The position numbers and the translations under genes were made by a program. A model generated the notes under the pieces. It was not told where the DNA came from. It saw only the letters and a program-made list of their open reading frames with translations, and made no database searches. Of a stretch of 38,332 nucleotides of DNA, positions 32,550 through 38,332 are shown piece by piece. Numbering within the stretch: position 1 is the stretch's first letter; each line of letters opens with the position of its first letter. This DNA is from an uncultured Pseudomonadota bacterium (GTDB lineage: Bacteria; Pseudomonadota; Gammaproteobacteria; Ga0077536): positions 1-38,332 of the forward strand of contig CAIKBL010000039.1 in NCBI GenBank assembly GCA_903825645.1. Direction: 5' to 3'.

Positions 32550-34280
32550 TCAGGCCGCGGTCGCACGCGGGATCGCGGCGCGCATCCCCCCGTGGCGCAG
32601 TAACTGACCCGAGTAAACATTGGTCTGTGTGTCATTTTCGATGGTCACCTCCCCGTTGATGAGGATGTACCGATAGCCCTTCGCCCGCTGCACACGACGC
32701 CACTCGCCACCGGGCAGATCATGCACGATTTCCGCGGGAAGAATTTCCAAATTCTCATAGTCATACACCACGATATCAGCCGGCGCACCCAGTTTGAGGG
32801 CACCACGCTCCCCGCAACCAGCGAGTTGCGCAGGTAAGGCGGACAGACGCCAGTGCGCGTCTTCAAGGCTCAACATGCCATGTTCGCGCACAATTTTGAT
32901 CAGGGTCTCTGTCGGATAACGACCGGCTGTGAGAAATTTGGTGTGCGCTCCACCATCCGAAACCCCGAAAAGTATGTAAGGGTTGTCTACGATTTCCTTC
33001 AGCAGATCCAGTCGGGTGTTGGGGGGCATCGAAAAGAATTCGGTTTCCAACCCGTCAGCCACGACGATATCAAGCATGGCATCAACCGGGTGTTTACCTG
33101 TTTTCTCCGCCACCAGTCCGACCGTGTGGTCGAGCCATTGCTGAGTATCCGGCGAGCGAGGACCCGTGACGACAATCGCTTCAAACGGCCCAAGCACGAA
33201 AGCGGGGACCTGGGCGCGAAGTGCAGGTCGGCGGGCTGGGTCAGACAATTTCGCGAGACGCTCTTCACGCGTCCCGACCGTCGCTTCACGCCAGGCAGGA
33301 CACTCATCAAAGAGATTCCAATCCTCGAAGGTGAACGAGTAACCCGCATCCGTGGTCATCCCCTGCCCATAGACACGGATCCCTTGAGCGCGGCACCGCT
33401 CCAGCCAGTCGATGACTTTGCGGTGCACGTGCGGATGATTGTCCTGGGCCTGGACTACGTTGAACACAACGGGTCGCCCGCTGACCTCGGCGATTTCCGC
33501 CATATGAGCCTGATCAGCTTTGGGGTTGCCGGTAAACATAGTCGTCTGCATATGGCCCGCATTGCGCCGGCGCAGAACCCGCGCGAACTCGAGCGCCGTT
33601 TCATTGTGCATCAGATCGGTCGGCATCGCCGTTCCATCGAAATCGAGCTGGGCGCCTGCGGGCCCCGTCGGCGGCATGCGCTGCGCCGACCAACCGCACC
33701 CCCCTGCATCGAGGGACTCTTCGAGTAACCGGCACATCGCCGCGTGCTCCTCGGGCCTTGGCATACGTCCGGCCTTCGCATCGTCAAGTCCCAACACCGC
33801 CACCATAATCGGCCCCACCGGCACATAGGGCACTATATTCATTGCCTTGGGCGTGCGCTCGACGCTGTCGAGGTATTCCGGAAAGGTCTCCCAGTCCCAG
33901 GGCATACCGGCCTGCATCGCAGCCAGCGGGACGGCTTCGACACGCGTCATGGATAACATGGCTCGTTCCCGCTGTTCGCGCGGCACGGGCGCAAATCCAA
34001 ACCCGCAATTACCGATGACGACTGTCGTCGTCCCGTGCCAGCTTGAAATTGAGCAGTAGGGATCCCAAAACACCTGCGCATCGTAGTGGGTATGCAAATC
34101 GACGAATCCCGGCGCGACCACCATGCCCGTAGCATCCAGAATCTTGTGGCCGCGACTGGTGTCAATATGGCCTATTTCGGCAATCCGGCCATCCTTGATC
34201 GCGAGATCAGCACGAAACCGGGGATTTCTCATGCCATCCACGACCATGCCGCCCTTGATGATTGTGTCGAATTCCGCCAT
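32550..34280 (-). CDS. Amidohydrolase, N-acyl-D-amino-acid deacylase-like
   Basis: Metal-dependent amidohydrolase of 576 aa. The N-terminal beta-sandwich (FDTIIKGGMVVDGMRNPRF) leads to the first metal site VDLHTHYDAQ (His63, His65). GTTTVVIGNCGFGFAP and the second metal residues follow, and the final aspartate is in FGVSDGGAHTKF near residue 440. The C-terminal half ends with GAPADIVVYDYENLEILPAE. The family includes D-aminoacylase, D-glutamate deacylase and dihydroorotase-like enzymes; this longer subfamily of about 570 aa is common in oligotrophic proteobacteria and has no firmly known substrate. It is monocistronic. The 228-base divergent gap to the DUF1993 gene holds a 6-bp hairpin (34320-34336). 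Confidence 0.9.
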   Translation of the reverse strand: MAEFDTIIKGGMVVDGMRNPRFRADLAIKDGRIAEIGHIDTSRGHKILDATGMVVAPGFVDLHTHYDAQVFWDPYCSISSWHGTTTVVIGNCGFGFAPVPREQRERAMLSMTRVEAVPLAAMQAGMPWDWETFPEYLDSVERTPKAMNIVPYVPVGPIMVAVLGLDDAKAGRMPRPEEHAAMCRLLEESLDAGGCGWSAQRMPPTGPAGAQLDFDGTAMPTDLMHNETALEFARVLRRRNAGHMQTTMFTGNPKADQAHMAEIAEVSGRPVVFNVVQAQDNHPHVHRKVIDWLERCRAQGIRVYGQGMTTDAGYSFTFEDWNLFDECPAWREATVGTREERLAKLSDPARRPALRAQVPAFVLGPFEAIVVTGPRSPDTQQWLDHTVGLVAEKTGKHPVDAMLDIVVADGLETEFFSMPPNTRLDLLKEIVDNPYILFGVSDGGAHTKFLTAGRYPTETLIKIVREHGMLSLEDAHWRLSALPAQLAGCGERGALKLGAPADIVVYDYENLEILPAEIVHDLPGGEWRRVQRAKGYRYILINGEVTIENDTQTNVYSGQLLRHGGMRAAIPRATAA

Positions 34281-34508
34281 GCCGTTAGCCTCATTAGATC
34301 ATTTATGCGTCGAACACTAGTGCCATACGGTGGCACCGTCAATTAGCATCGAGAGCGCCGCACAATATCTGTTCAAACGCCTGAGCTGGGCATAGATTAC
34401 GCCCTGGTCGCGCGGCAACGATCGCCGCGCCCATCGGCCATCCAATCACCCGGGTTGTCCGCGCGCAGATACGCCAGGTGCCCGTTTTCACAGAAAGATA
34501 AAGAATTC

Positions 34509-35021
34509 ATGAGCAATGTTTATTTCGCCCAGGTCATCACCGGTTTCAGCCACGCCCTGCGGAATCTCTCTTCACTCCTCGACAAGGCCCAAACGCACGC
34601 GGATGCGGCTAAATTTCCCGCCGAAAACCTGCTGACCGCACGGCTCTACCCTGACATGTTCACCTGCGCTCGCCAAATCCAGCTCACCACCGATTTCGCG
34701 AAAGGAAGTGCCGCCCGGCTGGTGGGCGTTGATATCCCTAAGTGGGAAGACACGGAAACGACGCCGGCGGAACTTCAGGCTCGAATCCGGAAAGCGCTCG
34801 ATTTCCTGGCAAGCTTCAACGCCGAACAGTTCGCTGCCGCAGAAACCCGCGCGATCGAAGTCAAGACCCCGGCAGGTGCATTCAATTTTAGTGGCGAGAC
34901 TTTCTTGCTGCGCTGGGCAGTGCCGAACTTCTACTTTCACTACACCACCGCCTATAACCTTCTGCGGCAAAACGGCGTCGCGATCGGCAAGTTCGATTTC
35001 CTCGGTGCGCTCGAAACCTAG
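34509..35021 (+). CDS. DUF1993 domain-containing protein
   Basis: A 170-aa protein matching the DUF1993 family in length and pattern: SNVYFAQVITGFSHALRNLS, then KFPAENLLTARLYPDMFTCA, and the C-terminal LLRWAVPNFYFHYTTAYNLL, then RQNGVAIGKFDFLG. The fold is a four-helix DinB-like bundle, but I do not see a clear three-histidine metal site (one His near the C-terminal FHYTTAY). Function unknown. The ATG at 34509 is preferred because the family starts there; the frame opens 18 codons earlier. It converges with the SAM hydrolase gene after 9 bases. Confidence 0.85.
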   Translation: MSNVYFAQVITGFSHALRNLSSLLDKAQTHADAAKFPAENLLTARLYPDMFTCARQIQLTTDFAKGSAARLVGVDIPKWEDTETTPAELQARIRKALDFLASFNAEQFAAAETRAIEVKTPAGAFNFSGETFLLRWAVPNFYFHYTTAYNLLRQNGVAIGKFDFLGALET

Positions 35022-35030
35022 GAGCCTCCG

Positions 35031-35840
35031 CTAATCGGCCGGGGCATCAAACACGACAACCGGGCCACCACGGCCGAGTCCGAGGATCGTGGCCGCGTGT
35101 TGCTCGGCACACGCAATCTCGAGCACCTCGACGGAATTGATAAGCGCCAGTAGCGAGCCTGGCGCGACATCCGCATAGGTCCGGTAAAGCCGAATATCAT
35201 GGCCGGCCGCGCGCACGATCGGGCGCCGGAATTCCACGAGATCACGATGCTCAATATTCGTGATGAGATTTCCGAAGTGATCGGTCGTGATCACCATGCC
35301 GTGCAGTTCATGGCCTCGCCAGGCTGCAGGCTCTACGAGGGAAGGGATATACTCAGTAGTCAGCCGACCCAGCGCCCGCGGAGAGACGCGACCTGACGCC
35401 AGTTCCGCCGCTAGCGGCGCGAAAAGGTCGCGTCCATGAAAGGTCGCGCTGAGCCTGTCGATCCCGAGCGGGATGAGGCGCCGTGGTTCAACAGCTATCG
35501 CTGAACCCCCAGTACGGGTAATCACACCCGCGAGGAGCCCGTTATCCGGTGCGATAAACAGGTGTCCATCGCCCTCAACCAGAAGGACGTCGCGGGCAGT
35601 TCCAACCCCCGGATCGACCACCGCCAGATGAACTGAACCGGGCGGAAAGTACCGGTACGATCGCTCTAGCCAGAAACCCGCCTCTGCAGGCCAATGCACA
35701 TGCGATTCATGCGTGAGATCGACAATCCTCACGGTCGGGAAGCGCGACAGCATCACGCCCTTCATCACCCCTGCGAAAGGGCCACGATGACCGAAGTCAG
35801 TCGTGAGCGTGACAACCCCCGAAGGCTTAAATTCATTCAT
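35031..35840 (-). CDS. SAM hydrolase / SAM hydroxide adenosyltransferase (DUF62)
   Basis: DUF62-family enzyme of 269 aa, expected to convert S-adenosylmethionine and water to adenosine and methionine. Motifs are TLTTDFGHRGPFAGVMKGVM, DLTHESHVHWPAEAGFWL, VDPGVGTARDVLLVE, FIAPDNGLLAG and ATFHGRDLFAPLAAELASG, followed by the C-terminal ITTDHFGNLITNI block. These match the non-halogenating relatives of the fluorinase. The start at 35840 gives a 31-base gap after the upstream gene; an ATG at 35912 would overlap that gene by 41 bases and add a non-conserved leader. The upstream cNMP/rhodanese gene is on the same strand and probably co-transcribed, so SAM turnover may be tied to its signal; this is inference. 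Confidence 0.88.
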   Translation of the reverse strand: MNEFKPSGVVTLTTDFGHRGPFAGVMKGVMLSRFPTVRIVDLTHESHVHWPAEAGFWLERSYRYFPPGSVHLAVVDPGVGTARDVLLVEGDGHLFIAPDNGLLAGVITRTGGSAIAVEPRRLIPLGIDRLSATFHGRDLFAPLAAELASGRVSPRALGRLTTEYIPSLVEPAAWRGHELHGMVITTDHFGNLITNIEHRDLVEFRRPIVRAAGHDIRLYRTYADVAPGSLLALINSVEVLEIACAEQHAATILGLGRGGPVVVFDAPAD

Positions 35841-35871
35841 CGCCGCTGAAGACCCGCCCAATGACGGTGTT

Positions 35872-37455
35872 TCATCCGCCGGCAACGTCGATGGTGTGGT
35901 GCTCCACATCAACGGTCGGCGCTACCGATGCGCGCGGCTCCGCCGCCTGCACGACCCGCAACATACCGGCCGCTGCCCCGCCTGACACCGGCTCGGAATG
36001 TTGCAGCTCCTGACTCCACAGGAGTCGTTGCTGTTGCGCCACCTTACGTTTTAGTGCGAGGAGTTGCCGATGTTTTGACTCGAGTTCTGCCAGGTAGCGT
36101 CGCTCAACTTCCTGCACGGCGTGACTCACTTGGGCATCGAGCTCTGCGCGCAACAGGGCAATGGCTTTGCGGAGTCGCCGCTGGTAACGCTGGCGCTCCG
36201 CTGCACGTAGGGTGTCGAGTGCGCTTTTCGGCGCCTCCTGGCGAGTAGACACGTCAGGATCTTCTTGACACCTCGACGAGGCGCCGTCCTCTTCATCTTC
36301 AACCGCGACCGGCCTCGTCATGGGGGCCCCTGCCTGCAAGGTCGTCTCCAAAGCGTCAAAGAAATCGCTACCGCTCGGCGGCGCTATCGAGACGAAGGGC
36401 TCATTGAGACAGTAAGCGTCGTGCCCTGAGAGGCTCAGCATGAAGTTGCCAAGCGCATTGCCGCCGGGTGTATCGCCGAACACCACATAGCGTGATTCGG
36501 GAGACAGACCGGTTGCACGCAATCGCAGAATTTGCAACGGGACGTTAATAGCCCCGGGAATTGATCCGCGATTGAACTGCACCGCCTCGCGCATATCAAG
36601 CCAAATAGCACCATCCGCGACCATCGTTTCCGCCGCCAAGCGCATGACCGGCCGCACATACGCAGGTACGATAAAGCGTTTCAAATCGACCTGCTTGATG
36701 CGCACCAGCTCACCGTCGGTTTCCATTCGAACGGTCGCCCGACGGGAATCACCTGAGAGCAGCGCTTCTTCTCCAAAAAAATCCCCGGGACCCAGCACGC
36801 TGACTCCACGCCGAAGCGTGCCTTCGGCTTCCACATCCACTGAAGCGGTACCGGCCTTCAAAATAAAACAAGCGTCTGCCTCGCGGCCTTGGACCACGAC
36901 GAACTGTCCCTCATGCACGGGCATGTAATCGACGCGCTGCAGAAGACCCTGAATCGCCGATGGCGCTAAGCGCGAAAGGATTCCGATTGAAAGCGCCAGC
37001 TCGAGCCCGTCCGCATCGTCTGAGCTTCCGAGCTCGGCGACGTCAGGCAAGGAAGACGACATGAGGTTCGCGAGATTCACATAACGCCCGAGGGCCACGA
37101 CGGGGATTCGGAAAATGGTCGCCTCAGAGAGTGCGCGCGCGCTCAGGCAGCGACGGCCCGGGAAATGAAAGCATTCCAACACAAGCGCCGAAGCCTCCGC
37201 CTCGAACTCGTGCACCTGACCTTCGATCCCGGTCGTCGTTATCTTGCCTTTGACAAGATAGTAAACCCAGTCTCGAGCGCGCTCACCCGTGTAAAAGACC
37301 GCGCCACGCACGATCGTCTCCGTTTCACCTGCAGCCAGTACTAAAGTCTGCTGTGCAGGAGACAGATCTCGCACGAGCGGGAGCCGGGGTCCCACAAACT
37401 TGCCATCGAAGACGTGTTCGGGGCCCGCCGGACTGCCCGAATCCCTGATCTGCAT
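35872..37455 (-). CDS. Cyclic nucleotide-binding, rhodanese-like, coiled-coil multidomain protein
   Basis: A 527-aa soluble protein. Residues about 40-130 form a degenerate cNMP-like domain (YYLVKGKITTTGIEGQVHEF). Residues about 175-265 form a second domain with a good phosphate-binding cassette: FGEEALLSGDSRRATV with Gly228-Glu229 and Arg239. Residues about 275-355 match rhodanese (IWLDMREAVQFNRGSIPGAI, NVPL), but the active-site loop reads VVFGDTPGGNA with Asp328 where catalytic members have Cys, so sulfurtransfer is unlikely. A low-complexity acidic linker leads to a coiled coil (about 412-485) and a variable tail. The start at 37455 has GGAG 9 bases ahead; the frame opens further upstream. 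It probably senses a nucleotide and signals through the coiled coil. Confidence 0.85.
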   Translation of the reverse strand: MQIRDSGSPAGPEHVFDGKFVGPRLPLVRDLSPAQQTLVLAAGETETIVRGAVFYTGERARDWVYYLVKGKITTTGIEGQVHEFEAEASALVLECFHFPGRRCLSARALSEATIFRIPVVALGRYVNLANLMSSSLPDVAELGSSDDADGLELALSIGILSRLAPSAIQGLLQRVDYMPVHEGQFVVVQGREADACFILKAGTASVDVEAEGTLRRGVSVLGPGDFFGEEALLSGDSRRATVRMETDGELVRIKQVDLKRFIVPAYVRPVMRLAAETMVADGAIWLDMREAVQFNRGSIPGAINVPLQILRLRATGLSPESRYVVFGDTPGGNALGNFMLSLSGHDAYCLNEPFVSIAPPSGSDFFDALETTLQAGAPMTRPVAVEDEEDGASSRCQEDPDVSTRQEAPKSALDTLRAAERQRYQRRLRKAIALLRAELDAQVSHAVQEVERRYLAELESKHRQLLALKRKVAQQQRLLWSQELQHSEPVSGGAAAGMLRVVQAAEPRASVAPTVDVEHHTIDVAGG

Positions 37456-37547
37456 GCCATCGTACTCCGCGTTACGCCAGCTCGGGACACCCCACCATGC
37501 GTTCCCGCACAATGGTCCGACACCGCCTCGTTCGGCGGCATCCGGGA

Positions 37548-37577
37548 CAATCCTGTCAGGCCTAACCTGCCGGATTG
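37548..37577. other. Imperfect stem-loop between the TetR and cNMP-protein genes
   Basis: CAATCC at 37548-37553 pairs with GGATTG at 37572-37577, and inside it CAGG at 37557-37560 pairs with CCTG at 37566-37569, around a five-base loop CCTAA with small internal loops. No T-run follows on the minus strand, so termination of the TetR gene here is uncertain. It may instead lie in the leader of the cNMP-protein mRNA. Confidence 0.35.
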
Positions 37578-37615
37578 GGATGAGTAAAGTTGGCTTGGGC
37601 CATTTCTTTTTTATT

Positions 37616-38266
37616 TCAGGTGTTCTGGTCCACTTTACCTGCCAGCGCCCGGTATCCCGCTGCCATGAACGGAATCAATCGGGCGTAGATAACTTCAAGT
37701 TCGCTGGCCCGGCAGACCCCTTCCGATAGCAGGTCAATGCGCCCGGTCTCCGCAAACGTCATCGTCATCCCCCCCAGCAGGAAGTGGAAGCCCCAGTATA
37801 GATCGCGTGACGTTAATCCGGGGAGCGCTTTTCGCATGCCCACGATAAAAAGTTCGGCCACCGGATCAAAAAGCGCTGACATGACAACCTGCGTCCATCG
37901 GGCGGAATTCGCCGTTTGCGCGATGAGCCGCGCATAGTCCTTCCAACCCGGCCCGCCGTGAACGCTTTTCTCTAGATAAGGTCGGGCAAATGCATCAATC
38001 AGGTTTTCAACCGACGGCATAACCGGCAGTTCGCTGAACCGCTGGCGGCGCGCGTCGTTGATTTCGCTGGCCCGACGCCGGATGACGGCGACGTAAAGCT
38101 CTTTTTTCGGTCCGAAATGATAGTTCGCCAGCGCAAGTTCGACCCCTGCCGCGGCCGTAATGTCCCGCAGCGACACCCCATCGAAGCCTCGTTCGGCAAA
38201 CAAGCGCTCAGCGGCATCCAAAATGCGTTGTTTGGTCGGCAGCCCGGGCGACAGCGGTGCGGTCAT
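37616..38266 (-). CDS. TetR-family transcriptional regulator
   Basis: A 216-aa regulator. The N-terminal helix-turn-helix is TKQRILDAAERLFAERGFDG, then VSLRDITAAAGVELALANYH and FGPKKELYVAVIRRR (about 11-65), a canonical TetR DNA-binding domain. The C-terminal ligand-binding half is helical, with KDYARLIAQTANSARWTQVV followed by LFDPVAELFIVGMRKALPG, resembling regulators of fatty-acid or xenobiotic metabolism. A 16-bp imperfect palindrome sits 15 bases upstream of its start, so it probably represses itself. The regulated target may be the divergent gene off the right edge or catabolic genes in this window. The frame has no strong ribosome site. Confidence 0.9.
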   Translation of the reverse strand: MTAPLSPGLPTKQRILDAAERLFAERGFDGVSLRDITAAAGVELALANYHFGPKKELYVAVIRRRASEINDARRQRFSELPVMPSVENLIDAFARPYLEKSVHGGPGWKDYARLIAQTANSARWTQVVMSALFDPVAELFIVGMRKALPGLTSRDLYWGFHFLLGGMTMTFAETGRIDLLSEGVCRASELEVIYARLIPFMAAGYRALAGKVDQNT

Positions 38267-38281
38267 GGGACTTGAAATTGG

Positions 38282-38297
38282 TTGAACGTTCGTTTAA
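38282..38297. promoter_or_regulatory. Candidate TetR operator
   Basis: TTGAACG (38282-38288) and CGTTTAA (38291-38297) form an inverted repeat around TT with a single mismatch. Size, symmetry and the GAACG/CGTT core resemble operators of TetR repressors. It lies 15 bases upstream of the TetR start, where bound protein would block the gene's own promoter and possibly a divergent gene beyond the window. Confidence 0.6.
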
Positions 38298-38332
38298 TTG
38301 TAGCCCATTATTCTCGCGGTGCACGATCGCGC

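Noticed and set aside
32853-33728. 291-aa open frame on the plus strand
   Set aside because: It is antisense to the intact amidohydrolase and has no recognisable motif or ribosome site.
32181-34280. Rap1a-like gene and amidohydrolase as an immunity-effector pair
   Set aside because: They are convergent rather than co-directional, and the amidohydrolase has no export signal or secretion adaptor, so an effector role is unsupported.

Overview
The window is bacterial chromosome, almost certainly from a gammaproteobacterium. The best evidence is the housekeeping block hemW-rdgB-rph (minus strand) facing yicC-gmk-rpoZ-spoT-ridA-recG-ubiA (plus strand), an arrangement familiar from Gammaproteobacteria; a bifunctional SpoT, a Uup ABC-F protein and a UbiA octaprenyltransferase agree with this. 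GC content looks to be in the upper fifties by eye. No genus can be named from the sequence alone. Apart from one decayed transposase fragment there is no mobile element, and I found no phage genes, tRNA, rRNA or CRISPR array.

Layout. 1-5200: the tail of an ISAs1-type transposase relic, then a plus-strand catabolic cluster made of an SDR dehydrogenase, a broken enoyl-CoA hydratase gene, and an acyl-CoA carboxylase of the methylcrotonyl/geranyl-CoA type whose alpha subunit is split into two reading frames. 5300-8430: a TVP38/VTT membrane protein, then a minus-strand run with a CMD/AhpD-like protein, a small membrane protein, XdhC and a MocA-like nucleotidyltransferase. 8640-13030: uup, two tandem small FmdB-like proteins lacking the usual zinc ligands, a second SDR and an AEC permease. 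13040-14980: a hypothetical protein, an EthD-domain protein and an orphan histidine-kinase-like ATPase. 15180-25374: the housekeeping block. 25350-30700: a Sel1-repeat secreted protein, a CaiB/BaiF CoA-transferase, a coiled-coil protein, a peroxidase-related CMD protein and DacB. 30746-38266: a PatB-type C-S lyase, a Rap1a/Tai-like small secreted protein, an N-acyl-D-amino-acid deacylase-like amidohydrolase, a DUF1993 protein, a SAM hydrolase (DUF62), a cyclic-nucleotide-binding/rhodanese/coiled-coil protein and a TetR regulator with a palindrome in front of it.

How the parts fit. The first cluster has the gene content of a branched or isoprenoid acyl-CoA pathway (the Liu or Atu type), but the hydratase is destroyed and the carboxylase alpha chain is interrupted, so it may be decaying or rewired. 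The XdhC/MocA pair implies a molybdenum hydroxylase elsewhere in the genome. The stringent-response block has an unusual set of competing stem-loops just before spoT.

The least explained items are the signalling-type protein at 35872-37455 (two cNMP-like domains, a rhodanese domain without its cysteine, and a coiled coil resembling that of the 27851-28408 protein), the tandem FmdB-like pair, and the split carboxylase. I do not see a clear-cut new defence or mobile system; these are candidates rather than demonstrated systems.
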